Source of the DNA: Peribacillus butanolivorans
GTDB taxonomy: Bacteria > Bacillota > Bacilli > Bacillales > DSM-1321
Reading direction: 5' to 3'
Length of the DNA: 64,000 nucleotides
Assembly: GCF_001273755.1 (NCBI RefSeq)
Contig: NZ_LGYA01000001.1
Location: 3,619,840 to 3,683,839, forward strand
Both the position numbers and the translations under genes were made by a program. The notes beneath the pieces were generated by a model, which made no database searches, was not told the DNA's origin, and worked only from the letters and a program-made list of their open reading frames with translations. This document shows, one piece after another, positions 47,807 through 57,468 of the stretch (its first letter is position 1; each line of letters begins with the position of its first letter).

Positions 47807-48376
47807 TTACGTCAAGTCTGATTGCATCACCTTAAGTTCGCGAGCTAGTCTTGAAACCGGAAGTCCGACAACAGTGAAATAGTCCCCATTAATTTGTTTG
47901 ACAAGAAGTGAACCGTATCCTTGAATACCATAGCCGCCTGCCTTGTCAAAAGGTTCGCCGCTGTCCAGATAACGTTCGATTTCAGCTTCTGACAGCTCCC
48001 AAAAAGTCACTTCCGTTTTTTCTGCAAATACTTTGCTGTGCTTACCGAATAAAATAGCGACACCTGTGTACACTTCATGTGTTCTTCCTGATAACATCTC
48101 GAGCATTCTTTTTCCATCGGCACGGTTGATTGGCTTGCCCAATATCTCACCATCAAGGACAACAACTGTATCTGAGCCAATTACCCAGCTTTCCTGATGA
48201 TCAGCCGCAATGGCTGCCGCTTTTCTAGAAGCTAATTCTTTTACCGCCTCTTCCGCACGCATGTTTTCATCAATACTTTCATCGACATTGGAATTCATAC
48301 TTTCGAAGGGTATTTGAAGGAATTGTAGAAGTTCTTTACGACGCGGTGATGATGAAGCTAAAATCAATGGTTGCAT
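47807..48376 (-). CDS. maf: Maf-family nucleotide pyrophosphatase
   Basis: Hydrolyses non-canonical nucleoside triphosphates (dTTP/UTP type) to monophosphates; named for septum-formation effects on overexpression. The 189-aa protein has the signature ASSSPRRKELLQ (~7-18), VIGSDTVVVLDGEILGKP (~65-82) and the C-terminal DKAGGYGIQGYGSLLV (~143-158). It precedes radC by ~40 nt. Full-length and intact. Confidence 0.95.
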   Translation of the reverse strand: MQPLILASSSPRRKELLQFLQIPFESMNSNVDESIDENMRAEEAVKELASRKAAAIAADHQESWVIGSDTVVVLDGEILGKPINRADGKRMLEMLSGRTHEVYTGVAILFGKHSKVFAEKTEVTFWELSEAEIERYLDSGEPFDKAGGYGIQGYGSLLVKQINGDYFTVVGLPVSRLARELKVMQSDLT

Positions 48377-48558
48377 AATAAAAAGTCACCTTTCTCTACA
48401 TAGGGAGATACATTTCTATCCTATCAAATTATGGTGAAATCCACAATTATTGTTTACTAGGAATCGACAAATGGCCGTATCTTATTTCCCGGAAAATAAA
48501 AAAAGTTGTCATAAAGGGGAGCTTGTCCTGTTAAATAACTCCCCTAGATCATCAACTC

Positions 48559-49533
48559 TCACCCTGCTATTTTTTGGTAATTCAATAAAAAGTCAAGCAG
48601 ACTTCCTTGAGCCTGTAAAAGATATTCTTCCTTTTTTGATGTTTCATATTCGGTTATCAACTTTGCCGCAGCTGATAGATTATTATTCATTTGGGAAAGG
48701 TCTGATGATAAGTTCTCCCCCTTTAGCTTTTCCATATTTTTTTTCAGAGTTTCCTCGTTTACTGTTGTTTCCTTACCCCGAAGCTTGGTGGCGGATGTTT
48801 CTGCTAATGAAGAATATACAGCCTTCATAGTGTCTAGTGTTTCCTCATCTTTTTGACTTTTACTCGCCGCTTCAAAATTGATTTCCTTCCAATAAACGTC
48901 TACATCATATGACTTTAAAAACAATGCCAGCTCCTTACTTGCAGTTAGGCTCTCCGCTGATCCTAAAAATAAATAATAGCTGTCTTCTAATTTGAAAATT
49001 TCAGCAGGAACCTGCTTTTCAATGATTTTTTTTTGAATTTGTTTCGCCGCATCCTCGCTGCTGAATACACCGCCTTGTACAAGGAATGTTTTTAGCTGAG
49101 CTCCTTGTTCCATAGTTTCTGGTTTTGTATCCTCAGCAGGAGATGCCGTTGTGATAGAGGTCTCGACTGAAGTATCAGCTGCCTTTTCCTTAGTAATGGT
49201 TTTAACGGCAATTAAGCCAAGAATCGACCCGAAAAACACCGCACAAATGACTGCAATCAAGAATGGTTTTATTGGTCTTTTGTCCGCCGGACTATTTAAC
49301 GTGCCAGTACCAAAACCGATAAGCTTCGGCATTTTCTTCTTTTTCGGGGCAGGGACCAATACAACCTTGTTCTCGATTGAATCATCCGGTAGAATCCATT
49401 CAAAACTATCATCAGTTTGTTCCTGCTCCTCACCCGCTGCCTCTTGATCTACATTCTTATTTTTATCGGCAAATACTTTTTCTTCCCCATTTATTTTTAT
49501 CTTAATACCTTTGCTTTTTTCGGACTTGTCCAC
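48559..49533 (-). CDS. spoIIB: Stage II sporulation protein B (SPOR domain)
   Basis: Membrane protein that in B. subtilis helps engulfment by localising wall hydrolases to the septum. About 324 aa. A charged cytoplasmic N-terminus includes the KIKINGEEKVFAD segment, a membrane helix follows (~103-123), and then a SPOR-like peptidoglycan-binding domain (~150-225: QLKTFLVQGGVFSSEDAAKQ, AEIFKLEDSYYLFLG). I use a GTG start after AGGAGG. The position between maf and comC is that of spoIIB. Primary sequence is weakly conserved, so position carries weight. Confidence 0.85.
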   Translation of the reverse strand: MDKSEKSKGIKIKINGEEKVFADKNKNVDQEAAGEEQEQTDDSFEWILPDDSIENKVVLVPAPKKKKMPKLIGFGTGTLNSPADKRPIKPFLIAVICAVFFGSILGLIAVKTITKEKAADTSVETSITTASPAEDTKPETMEQGAQLKTFLVQGGVFSSEDAAKQIQKKIIEKQVPAEIFKLEDSYYLFLGSAESLTASKELALFLKSYDVDVYWKEINFEAASKSQKDEETLDTMKAVYSSLAETSATKLRGKETTVNEETLKKNMEKLKGENLSSDLSQMNNNLSAAAKLITEYETSKKEEYLLQAQGSLLDFLLNYQKIAG

Positions 49534-49871
49534 TTTTTTTCCTCCTCTCCTGATCATTTTTTCCATCCTATCATAGAGGCAAAAAAAAATAACAAGACTT
49601 TTGTCGTCTTGTCATTAATAGGTTTCGTCAAATTTCTCTATTCATATTTCCCTAAACTAAGGACATTCTTCAAAAGGTATGGGTTCCGTTATTTCTGATC
49701 CTTTGCCATCGCATAATTTGCGTTTCTTTAAATAAATTCCTAGTAAACTATTTCAGTTAAAATAGTAACCATGTCCTTTAAGAACAAAAACGCAAGATGT
49801 CCAGAAAGTTTTTGACAAATTTCATCAAAACAAGGATCGTCCCTTTATGAAATAGATTCCCCTAATTATTA
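49534..49871. other. comC-spoIIB intergenic region
   Basis: About 340 nt. A minus-strand hairpin with ACAAGAC/GTCTTGT and a nine-T tail (49580-49614) could end comC transcription ~260 nt after its stop. The rest is AT-rich with no credible gene. The spoIIB promoter region must also lie here. Confidence 0.5.
49580..49614 (-). terminator. Rho-independent terminator upstream of spoIIB
   Basis: Minus-strand ACAAGAC-gacaaaa-GTCTTGT followed by TATTTTTTTTT. It separates comC transcription from spoIIB. Confidence 0.65.
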
Positions 49872-50621
49872 TCATCTTAAAAAGTGCACATACCACTGTA
49901 AAATGGACTCGCCCCAAAAATAAGCAGTCAATGTCCCAAAAACGATATACGGTCCAAAAGGAATCAGTGTTTTCTTTTTAATCACGCCTGTTAGCATACC
50001 GATGATGCCAAAAAATGCCCCATAAAAGCTCGCAAACAGAAACGATAACAGCACCAACTTCAATCCGAGTGCAAAGCCAATCACTGCAAACAGCTTGATA
50101 TCACCGCCACCCATACCGCCCTTGCTCACCACAGCGATTAATAGAAGCAAACTAAAGCCAACCGTGGCCCCTACAATGGAATCCCACCAAGGAGATAGTG
50201 GAAAGAGAACGCGTAGAAATAAAAAAATCACTGCAAAGAAAAGTAGTACTTTATCAGGAATGAGCATATAGGCCACGTCAGAAACAAAGATGATCATAAA
50301 CAAAGAAATCAATGCCCAGGCAATCCAGAGTTCGTCCACCCTACCAAGGAATAAAGGAGCTGAAGCAAACAAAACACCTGTTAGCATTTCTACAACCGGA
50401 TAAAGGGGGGAAATCCTGGCCTCACAGCCACGGCATTTACCGCCTTGTATCACATAAGAAACAACTGGTAGTAACTCGAACGACGTCAAGGTTCGTCCAC
50501 AAGATTGACAAGCAGAGCGCCGATTGGTAAATGAATTTCCTATAGGAACACTTAAGCCGACAACGTTATAGAATGAGCCTAAGATTAGACCTAAGGCGAA
50601 GAGAAAGAGATAGAAAGGCAT
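49872..50621 (-). CDS. comC: Prepilin peptidase / methyltransferase ComC
   Basis: Membrane aspartic protease that cuts and N-methylates the competence pseudopilins (ComGC and relatives). The 249-aa protein has an N-terminal zinc-binding pair of CXXC motifs (CQSCGRTL ~38-45 and CRGCEARIS ~63-71), about seven membrane helices, and the two catalytic Asp residues in SDVAYMLIPDKV (~115) and GGGDIKLFAVIG (~172). It lies between folC and spoIIB, as in B. subtilis. Expression in relatives depends on ComK; I did not identify a ComK box. Confidence 0.94.
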   Translation of the reverse strand: MPFYLFLFALGLILGSFYNVVGLSVPIGNSFTNRRSACQSCGRTLTSFELLPVVSYVIQGGKCRGCEARISPLYPVVEMLTGVLFASAPLFLGRVDELWIAWALISLFMIIFVSDVAYMLIPDKVLLFFAVIFLFLRVLFPLSPWWDSIVGATVGFSLLLLIAVVSKGGMGGGDIKLFAVIGFALGLKLVLLSFLFASFYGAFFGIIGMLTGVIKKKTLIPFGPYIVFGTLTAYFWGESILQWYVHFLR

Positions 50622-51076
50622 ATTTATTTTACTTGCACTCGGAATCTATTTACTTCGATTGAATCCTTAGCATCAATTGTAAAAGTGCCTATATCAGAAA
50701 TTCTAATTCCTTTTGCAGAACATTCTACTTTGTCATAATTACCAGGGTTCTTCATAATTAAACATTCCTCTCGTTCTTTAATTTGCCATCTCTACTTCTG
50801 CCTTCAGTAGATCTCCCTCCTAGTAACTAGTGTATTTCTCTTTAGATTGCCGAACTATTCTTTAGTCCTATAGAATCAATACTTAAACATATTTTAACAA
50901 AAATACAGGATAATAGGGAATTAATATATAGACTTTTATTAAAAGTAGTTTTCTTTTTTTAAGGCTCTGTTAAACGATAATGTTGATAGTTACCATAAAT
51001 AAAAAGGACCCTGAACAGGTCCCTTTTGTGAAAATAACTCATTTTGTCATGAAACCCGTTATTGATTATAGATCTA
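50622..51076. other. folC-comC intergenic region
   Basis: About 455 nt, AT-rich. Next to comC is a broken short frame: a 20-codon start at 50756 (MKNPGNYDKVECSAKGIRIF) and, one base out of register, SDIGTFTIDAKDSIEVNRF up to a stop 2 nt before the comC start. The remainder holds the folC terminator. No other gene is visible. Confidence 0.5.
50998..51027 (-). terminator. Terminator of folC
   Basis: Minus-strand GGGACC-tgttca-GGGTCC followed by TTTTTATT. Confidence 0.75.
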
Positions 51077-52360
51077 TCAAAATTCAGATATAAATTCCCT
51101 CACAAGTGAAAGGAAATAAAGGGAACCTGTAATGACAAGAATCTCTTTTTCCCCTGTTTTCTGTCTCCCTTTCCTTATCGCCGACTGCCAATCCTTATTT
51201 ATGCTTTTATTTTCATGACTGCATTGTTTATAAAGTTTTTCCGCATCAGCCGCTCGTTCATGGTTGAATTCGGTAATGATGATTTCAATCGCTTCCTTTT
51301 CCAGCATATGCAGCATCTGTGAATAATCTTTATCCCGAAATGAACTGAAGATAAATCGGTACGTGTAATCTGGATAATGTGTCTTAAGTGTTTTTATCAG
51401 TACTTCGATGCCAGCAGGGTTATGCGCCCCATCAATGATTACCAACGGCTCGTCAAATATTTTTTCAAAACGGCCATTCCATTTCGCCTCCCCTATTCCC
51501 TTTCGAATGCTTTTTTCATCTATGCCTTCTATAACTAACATGACAGCAGCGACGGCTAGTGCTGCATTATCTATTTGATGACGACCTAACATCTGAAGGT
51601 CAATATTCCGGATAGACCTATTATCAAGTGAGATTGAGAAGCTTTGCCCATGTTTACTTTGCTTCACATCATTCACATAAAAGTCCCTTCCTAATTGATA
51701 ATAGGGTACGTCTGCTGAAGCTGCTTTTTCTTCGATTACTTTTGCTGGCTCCTCGGCCGTGACTCCACTGATAATCGGTGCACCACTTTTAATGATGCCA
51801 GCTTTCTCTGATGCAATTTCCGCAAGGGTGTTTCCTAGAATATTCGTATGTTCCAAAGAAATAGAGGTAATGATCGAAAGAAGCGGCTGGATGACATTCG
51901 TTGTATCGAGCCTGCCTCCAAGTCCCGTTTCCATTAGAACTAGATCGACTTCTTTTTTGCTAAAATAAGAGAATGCCATCGCTGTTAGGATTTCAAATTG
52001 AGTGGGTCCGTTCCCCGCACTATCCATCTCTTGTACAATTGGCCAGAGTTCCTGGAAGGAAGCGACAAAGTCATTGTCACTGATTTCATCTGTATTTATC
52101 TTCAGTTGTTCATTCATGCGTATTAAATACGGCGATGTGAAGGAAGCGACCCGAATTCCTTCTGCCAGCAGGATTTCTTTTATATAATGCAAGGTAGATC
52201 CTTTCCCGTTTGAGCCTGCAATATGAATATACTTTAAACCTTTTTGGGGATTACCTAATTTAGTTAATAATGTTTCCATTCGTGATAGGCCAAAATTCAT
52301 ACCTAATTGAACCTGTCGTTGTTCGAAAAAATGATTGATTTCTTTCATGGTCTTTACCAT
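51077..52360 (-). CDS. folC: Folylpolyglutamate synthase / dihydrofolate synthase
   Basis: Mur-ligase-type ATP enzyme that adds glutamates to folates. The 427-aa protein contains the P-loop HIAGSNGKGSTLHYI (~45-59), the folate-loop region SPYLIRMNEQLKI (~77-89), EHTNILGNTLAEIASEKAGI (~170-189) and a C-terminal domain with IDGAHNPAGIEVL (~315). AGGAGG lies 11 nt before the ATG. In B. subtilis it directly follows valS; here two divergent ATP-grasp genes separate them. Confidence 0.95.
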   Translation of the reverse strand: MVKTMKEINHFFEQRQVQLGMNFGLSRMETLLTKLGNPQKGLKYIHIAGSNGKGSTLHYIKEILLAEGIRVASFTSPYLIRMNEQLKINTDEISDNDFVASFQELWPIVQEMDSAGNGPTQFEILTAMAFSYFSKKEVDLVLMETGLGGRLDTTNVIQPLLSIITSISLEHTNILGNTLAEIASEKAGIIKSGAPIISGVTAEEPAKVIEEKAASADVPYYQLGRDFYVNDVKQSKHGQSFSISLDNRSIRNIDLQMLGRHQIDNAALAVAAVMLVIEGIDEKSIRKGIGEAKWNGRFEKIFDEPLVIIDGAHNPAGIEVLIKTLKTHYPDYTYRFIFSSFRDKDYSQMLHMLEKEAIEIIITEFNHERAADAEKLYKQCSHENKSINKDWQSAIRKGRQKTGEKEILVITGSLYFLSLVREFISEF

Positions 52361-52399
52361 TTATCAATAAGCCTCCTCTTTCTTTACACTGCTCTTATG

Positions 52400-52429
52400 C
52401 GTTAAAATTATTTTATCAATATATTAACG
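52400..52429. promoter_or_regulatory. 30-bp dyad between folC and the ATP-grasp pair
   Basis: CGTTAA...TTAACG arms enclose an AT-rich centre, midway between the two divergent start codons. It may be an operator or part of overlapping promoters. No known regulator is assigned. Confidence 0.35.
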
Positions 52430-52459
52430 ATTTACCTAGATGAAAGGTAGTGATTTACC

Positions 52460-53401
52460 GTGAAACCTTCTGCATTCCACTGTTGGATTGTCGTCAACGG
52501 CTATTTACAACATGATAAGTTTTCTAGTTTAGCTTTATTTATTAAAGAAGCAGCTGAAAGAAAAGAGATTTCGGCAACCCTTGTCCGTAATTCCGAACTT
52601 ATTCCTGTAATTGAAAAAGGATTGCCTATGCTAAAAGGAAATTTTGAAAAGTTGCCTGATTTTGTCCTGTTCATGGATAAAGACATTCATTTGGCTAGCC
52701 ATTTGGAATTGCTCGACATTCCCGTATATAACAGCAGCACAGCGATTGATATTTGCGATAGCAAAGCAAAAACACATCAAGCGTTAGCAGGGCATGGCAT
52801 TCCGATGCCAAAAACCTTATTTCCTCCGTTTACGTATGAAGGAATTGAAAGAATAAATGTGGATGCTTTTAAAGATATCGGCCTTGAACTTGGATACCCG
52901 CTTATCATAAAGGAAGCATACGGCTCATTTGGTGAACAAGTGTATTTAATTCAATCAGAGGCTGAATTTTTGAAGACAGTCCATAAGCTTGGACACAAAC
53001 CATTTATTATTCAAGAATTCATCGAGCACAGTAAGGGCCGTGATATTCGCGTGAATGTCGTCGGAGATCAAGTCATAGCTGCAATGCACCGCAAATCCGA
53101 GCATGACTTCCGAGCTAACATGACAGTTGGAGGCCATGCATTACCATACAGCCCCACCAAGAAAGAGGCTGATTTGGCCATCCAATGTGCGTCGATTCTC
53201 GGTGCAGACTTTGCTGGTGTCGATTTATTGTTCGGTGAAGATGGCCCGCTTCTATGCGAAGTGAATTCGAACTCGCATTTACTAAATATTTACGACTGTA
53301 CTGGCATCAACATTGCTGATAGCATGTTTGATTATGTGTTGGACAAATTAGAAAAAGGAAGTATATCAGATGAACAAACAAACAGGTTGGTTGATTTATA
53401 A
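52460..53401 (+). CDS. ATP-grasp (RimK-like) ligase A of a tandem pair
   Basis: A 313-aa ATP-grasp protein. ATP-grasp ligases join a carboxylate to an amine or thiol through an acyl phosphate. Visible: an N-terminal pre-ATP domain ending in YNSSTAIDICDSKAKTHQAL, the ATP-binding Lys in PLIIKEAYGSFGEQVYLI (~145-162), KGRDIRVNVVGDQVIAAMHR (~190-210) and the metal site GVDLLFGEDGPLLCEVNSNS (~253-272). The last fits the RimK/LysX class that adds amino acids to peptides or proteins. GTG start with a weak AAAGGT site. It overlaps gene B by 32 nt, so the two are coupled. Substrate unknown. Confidence 0.85.
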   Translation: MKPSAFHCWIVVNGYLQHDKFSSLALFIKEAAERKEISATLVRNSELIPVIEKGLPMLKGNFEKLPDFVLFMDKDIHLASHLELLDIPVYNSSTAIDICDSKAKTHQALAGHGIPMPKTLFPPFTYEGIERINVDAFKDIGLELGYPLIIKEAYGSFGEQVYLIQSEAEFLKTVHKLGHKPFIIQEFIEHSKGRDIRVNVVGDQVIAAMHRKSEHDFRANMTVGGHALPYSPTKKEADLAIQCASILGADFAGVDLLFGEDGPLLCEVNSNSHLLNIYDCTGINIADSMFDYVLDKLEKGSISDEQTNRLVDL

Positions 53402-54224
53402 CCGTGATGATGCCGAAAAAAACAGAGGATACATAGACTGGATGCTCGACGAAGCTAAAGGGCTTGACCTTGATTTACATTTTCACTTCCGAGAAGACAT
53501 CAAAATTGGTCATCGTTTCAATGAGTTGTTCGTGGAACATAAGCAACATCCTATTGAATTGCCCGACTTTGCGATTATTCGGACCATCGATCCTTTTCTC
53601 ACAAAACAGTTGGAGCAAGTGGGTATTACCTGCTTTAACTCCTCTTTCGTATCCGAAATGGCGAATGACAAAGCAAAAACGCATCAATATTTGACCTCAA
53701 TCGGAATTCCGATGGCCGATACCGTGTATTGCCAAGGAAAGCCGAGTGCAGATGATATGGACTTCCCGTTCATCGCTAAAGAAGCCCATGGCCGCGGCGG
53801 GAAACAAGTATATTTGATTGAACACGCACATGATTTAGCCGAATTGTCAGAAGGAAATTGGATTGTCCAAAAGCCCTGTGTATTCGGCAAGGATATCCGC
53901 GTTTTTGTGATTGGTAAAAAAGTGGTGGCCGCTGTACTTCGAGAGTCCTCCTCCAGCTTCAAGGCAAATTATACGTTAGGTGGATCAGCTTCATTATATG
54001 AGCTGTCTGTAGGTGAAAAAGCGCTTGTTGAAAGAGTAATCGCAGCTTTTGAGTTTGGCATGGTCGGAATCGATTTTATTTTTGCCGAAGATGACAGCCT
54101 AATGCTCAATGAAATCGAGGATGTCGTGGGTAGCAGGACACTTAGTGCACTAAGTGACATTAATATTGTAAAAGAGTATCTTATTTTTATTAGAGATAGA
54201 ATTTCCTCTCAATCGGACATTTAA
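53370..54224 (+). CDS. ATP-grasp (RimK-like) ligase B of a tandem pair
   Basis: A 284-aa paralogue of the preceding gene with the same order of motifs: FNSSFVSEMANDKAKTHQYL, PFIAKEAHGRGGKQVYLI (~130-147), VFGKDIRVFVIGKKVVAAVL (~170-190) and GIDFIFAEDDSLMLNEIEDV (~230-250). The metal-site tail differs: NEIEDVVGSRTL in place of the EVN-type end in gene A, so the two probably act on different acceptors or in sequence. GGAAG precedes its ATG inside gene A. A shared terminator follows. The pair is absent at this site in B. subtilis as I recall it. Function unknown. Confidence 0.85.
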   Translation: MNKQTGWLIYNRDDAEKNRGYIDWMLDEAKGLDLDLHFHFREDIKIGHRFNELFVEHKQHPIELPDFAIIRTIDPFLTKQLEQVGITCFNSSFVSEMANDKAKTHQYLTSIGIPMADTVYCQGKPSADDMDFPFIAKEAHGRGGKQVYLIEHAHDLAELSEGNWIVQKPCVFGKDIRVFVIGKKVVAAVLRESSSSFKANYTLGGSASLYELSVGEKALVERVIAAFEFGMVGIDFIFAEDDSLMLNEIEDVVGSRTLSALSDINIVKEYLIFIRDRISSQSDI

Positions 54225-54259
54225 TCACGACTGATTGAAGATTAATATTTATTAAACAC

Positions 54260-54302
54260 AAAAAAGGATGAACCAGCATAATAGGCCGGTTCATCCTTTT
54301 GC
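54260..54302. terminator. Bidirectional terminator, ATP-grasp pair / valS
   Basis: AAAAGGATGAACC and GGTTCATCCTTTT pair around a 13-nt loop, between convergent stop codons. Confidence 0.9.
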
Positions 54303-54305
54303 ATT

Positions 54306-56957
54306 TTACAGCTGTTTCAATTCGTTGATTCTGTGGATCACAGAGTCACGTTTTTCGCTGTAGTCTTTTTCTTTGGCACGTTCTTCATCAATAACGCTTG
54401 CTGGCGCCTTTTTAACAAAGCCTTCGTTGCCTAATTTTTTCTGTACGCGTTCGACTTCTTTATTAAGTTTGTCGAGTTCTTTTTCAAGACGTTTCACTTC
54501 TTCGTCGATATTGATCAGTCCTGTAAGCGGAAGGATTAGTTCAACACCAGTTACAACTGCCGTCATTGCTTGAGCTGGTTCTTCGACTTCGATGCCGATC
54601 GTCAAGTGTTCAGGATTACAGAAACGCTCGATATAGCTGCTGTTTTTCTGTAATGTTGCTAAGATGGACTCGTCTTTCGCTTTTAAAATCAAATTGATTT
54701 TTTTGCTTAACGGTGTGTTCACCTCAGCACGAATGTTACGAACGGAGCGGATGATTTCAACAAGCAGCTTCATTTCCTCGGCTGCAGCTGAATCTGTCAA
54801 TTCTTCGTTCACTTCCGGCCAAGCAGCAACAGTGATCGACTCACCTTCATGAGGAAGGTTTTGCCAGATTTCTTCGGTAATGAATGGCATGAAGGGATGC
54901 AACAATCTCATTGTGTTATCTAGCACGTAAGCTAAGATTGAACGAGTCGTTTTCTTCGCTGCTTCGTCTTCGCCATATAACGGAAGCTTCGCCATTTCAA
55001 TATACCAGTCACAGAAATCATCCCAAATGAAGTTGTAAAGCACACGGCCGACTTCACCGAACTCATAACGGTCAGCGAGTCTTGTTACGTTTGAAATCGT
55101 TTCGTTCAAACGCGTTAAAATCCATTTATCGGCTACAGATTTTTCACCGCTTAAATCGATTTCGTCATACGTCATGCCATTCATGTTCATTAAAGCAAAA
55201 CGGGATGCGTTCCAGATTTTGTTGGAGAAGTTCCAAACCGCTTCCACTTTTTCGGTGCTGTAACGAAGGTCCTGACCTGGTGAGCTGCCCGTTGATAAGA
55301 AGTAACGCAGGGAATCAGCACCGTATTGATCGATAACATCCATCGGATCGACTCCATTACCAAGCGATTTGCTCATCTTGCGTCCCTGTTCGTCACGAAC
55401 AAGACCGTGAATCAGTACATCTTCAAATGGACGTTCGCCCGTGAACTCAAGTGCTTGGAAAATCATCCGTGAAACCCAGAAGAAAATGATATCATAGCCT
55501 GTCACAAGTGCGCCGGTTGGATAGTATCGTTTGAAATCAACGCTATCTTTGTCTGGCCAGCCCATAGTTGAGAACGGCCATAATGCAGAGCTGAACCACG
55601 TGTCCAAAACGTCTGTATCTTGTTCCCAGTTCTCAGCATCCGCAGGCTCTTCATGTCCTACATACACTTCGCCTGTTTCTTTATGATACCAAGCCGGAAT
55701 ACGGTGGCCCCACCAAAGCTGACGGGAAATACACCAGTCGCGAATATTTTCCATCCAGTGCAGATACGTTTTTTCGAATCGATCTGGAACGAAATGAACT
55801 TTTTCATCATCAGACCCTTTTTGAAGCTCAACTGATGCATCCGCAAGAGGTTGCATTTTAACGAACCATTGAGTCGAAAGATATGGTTCAACAACAGCAC
55901 CGCTTCGCTCTGAGTGACCAACTGAGTGAAGGTGATCTTCTATTTTAAAGAGTACTCCTTCTTCCTGAAGGTCTTTGACGATTTGCTTACGGCACTCGAA
56001 GCGGTCCATACCTTCGTATTTACCGGCCTTTTCATTCATCGAACCGTCTTCATGCATGACAAGGATGCGCTCCAAATTGTGACGGTTCCCAATTTCAAAG
56101 TCATTCGGATCATGGGCAGGTGTAATTTTAACCGCACCAGAACCGAATTCCATATCCACATAATCATCACCGACAATCGGAATTTCCCGACCTGTAATGG
56201 GCAAGCGAACCATTTTACCGATTAAATGCTTATAACGGTCATCTTCAGGGTGTACAGCAACAGCAGTATCGCCAAGCATGGTTTCTGGGCGAGTTGTAGC
56301 TATTTCAATTTCACCTGATCCGTCAACTAATGGATATTTCATATGGTAAAATGCGCCTTGAACATCTTTGTAAATAACCTCGATATCAGATAACGCTGTT
56401 TTCGTTGATGGATCCCAGTTGATAATGTATTCGCCGCGATAAATCAAGCCTTTGTTATAAAGGGACACGAATACTTCGCGTACCGCTTTAGAAAGCCCAT
56501 CATCAAGCGTGAAGCGCTCACGTGTGTAATCAAGACCAAGACCAAGCTTTGACCATTGTTCACGGATATGACTCGCATACTCCTCTTTCCATTTCCATGT
56601 TTCTTCTACAAACTTCTCACGGCCTAAGTCGTAACGGCTTACGCCTTCTGCACGAAGCTTTTGTTCTACTTTTGCTTGCGTAGCGATACCAGCATGGTCC
56701 ATACCTGGCAACCATAAAACGTCATAGCCTTGCATCCGTTTCATGCGAGTTAATATGTCTTGAAGTGTTGTATCCCAAGCATGGCCTAGGTGCAGCTTAC
56801 CTGTTACGTTCGGCGGTGGAATGACAATCGTATATGGCTCTTTCTTGTCATCACCTTTTGTTTCAAAAAACTTTCCATCAAGCCACCACTTATAGCGGCC
56901 TTTCTCTATCGTCTGCGGATCATATTTAGTCGGCATCGAAATTTGGTTCTCTTCCAT
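54306..56957 (-). CDS. valS: Valyl-tRNA synthetase
   Basis: Class I synthetase that charges tRNA-Val, with an editing domain that removes threonine. About 883 aa. HIGH-type motif in [16 protein letters not shown] (~50-65), the CP1 editing domain (~190-360, with [19 protein letters not shown]), KMSKSLGNG (~525) as the KMSKS motif, an anticodon-binding domain, and the C-terminal coiled coil (~815-880: [20 protein letters not shown]). I start at the third codon of the longest frame (MEENQIS) because AGGAGG lies 8 nt before it. Controlled by a T-box leader. Confidence 0.97.
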   Translation of the reverse strand: MEENQISMPTKYDPQTIEKGRYKWWLDGKFFETKGDDKKEPYTIVIPPPNVTGKLHLGHAWDTTLQDILTRMKRMQGYDVLWLPGMDHAGIATQAKVEQKLRAEGVSRYDLGREKFVEETWKWKEEYASHIREQWSKLGLGLDYTRERFTLDDGLSKAVREVFVSLYNKGLIYRGEYIINWDPSTKTALSDIEVIYKDVQGAFYHMKYPLVDGSGEIEIATTRPETMLGDTAVAVHPEDDRYKHLIGKMVRLPITGREIPIVGDDYVDMEFGSGAVKITPAHDPNDFEIGNRHNLERILVMHEDGSMNEKAGKYEGMDRFECRKQIVKDLQEEGVLFKIEDHLHSVGHSERSGAVVEPYLSTQWFVKMQPLADASVELQKGSDDEKVHFVPDRFEKTYLHWMENIRDWCISRQLWWGHRIPAWYHKETGEVYVGHEEPADAENWEQDTDVLDTWFSSALWPFSTMGWPDKDSVDFKRYYPTGALVTGYDIIFFWVSRMIFQALEFTGERPFEDVLIHGLVRDEQGRKMSKSLGNGVDPMDVIDQYGADSLRYFLSTGSSPGQDLRYSTEKVEAVWNFSNKIWNASRFALMNMNGMTYDEIDLSGEKSVADKWILTRLNETISNVTRLADRYEFGEVGRVLYNFIWDDFCDWYIEMAKLPLYGEDEAAKKTTRSILAYVLDNTMRLLHPFMPFITEEIWQNLPHEGESITVAAWPEVNEELTDSAAAEEMKLLVEIIRSVRNIRAEVNTPLSKKINLILKAKDESILATLQKNSSYIERFCNPEHLTIGIEVEEPAQAMTAVVTGVELILPLTGLINIDEEVKRLEKELDKLNKEVERVQKKLGNEGFVKKAPASVIDEERAKEKDYSEKRDSVIHRINELKQL

Positions 56958-56983
56958 AATCATTTCCTCCTTTTAAGGGCATA

Positions 56984-57264
56984 AAAAAAACTTCCATCAT
57001 CACAAAAGGACGAAGGAAGTTGTTCGCGGTGCCACCTTTTTTCCGAAAAAGAAAAGAATCTTCTTCGGCTCTCAAATGGGATAACGGCTCTTCACCGGCC
57101 ATCGCTACTAAATAACTTTCACGAAAACTGCTCGCGGACGACTTCTGATGCTGCTAACTTAGAAACCTCTCACCAACGGTTCCCTCTCTGAAAAGCGCAT
57201 TTCATCTTACTATTTCCGGTCTTTGCATTCATTTATATTCATATGTAAAATCACTAAACGCATA
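56984..57264 (-). promoter_or_regulatory. T-box leader with terminator, controlling valS
   Basis: On the minus strand the T-box AAGGTGGCACCGCG lies at 57025-57038. A terminator hairpin, AACTTCC...GGAAGTT then eight T, follows at 56984-57022. Stem I features are present: AGTA near 57213, AGAGAGGGAACC, and a specifier region AGAAGTCGTCC in which GTC (57140-57142) is a plausible valine codon. Uncharged tRNA-Val should favour read-through into valS. Confidence 0.9.
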
Positions 57265-57270
57265 TAGTAT

Positions 57271-57300
57271 ATAGTACAAAAAAAATAGGGCTCCAGTCAA
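57271..57300 (-). promoter_or_regulatory. Promoter of the valS T-box transcript
   Basis: Minus-strand TTGACT (57295-57300), 18-nt spacer, TACTAT (57271-57276); start near 57264. Confidence 0.65.
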
Positions 57301-57410
57301 TCATCTTTCGAGTACTTTCTTAAAGTATTCTCACTTTAGGCTATTAAATCTTGCCATTCAGTCTTTTTCTTTATTCTATCCTCTAAGATAAGTTCCTGTG
57401 ACGGCTTTCT

Positions 57411-57439
57411 CACCTTTTCCACCTCATACCCATAGAATA
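57411..57439 (+). promoter_or_regulatory. Sigma-K-type promoter of the small membrane-protein gene
   Basis: CACC (57411-57414), a 16-nt spacer, then CATAGAATA (57431-57439). This matches the late mother-cell sigma-K pattern, mACm-16-CATAnnnTA, at every defined position. It lies 30 nt before the start codon of the next gene. Confidence 0.7.
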
Positions 57440-57468
57440 TAAGAAGTCCTACAAAGGAAGGTAATAAT

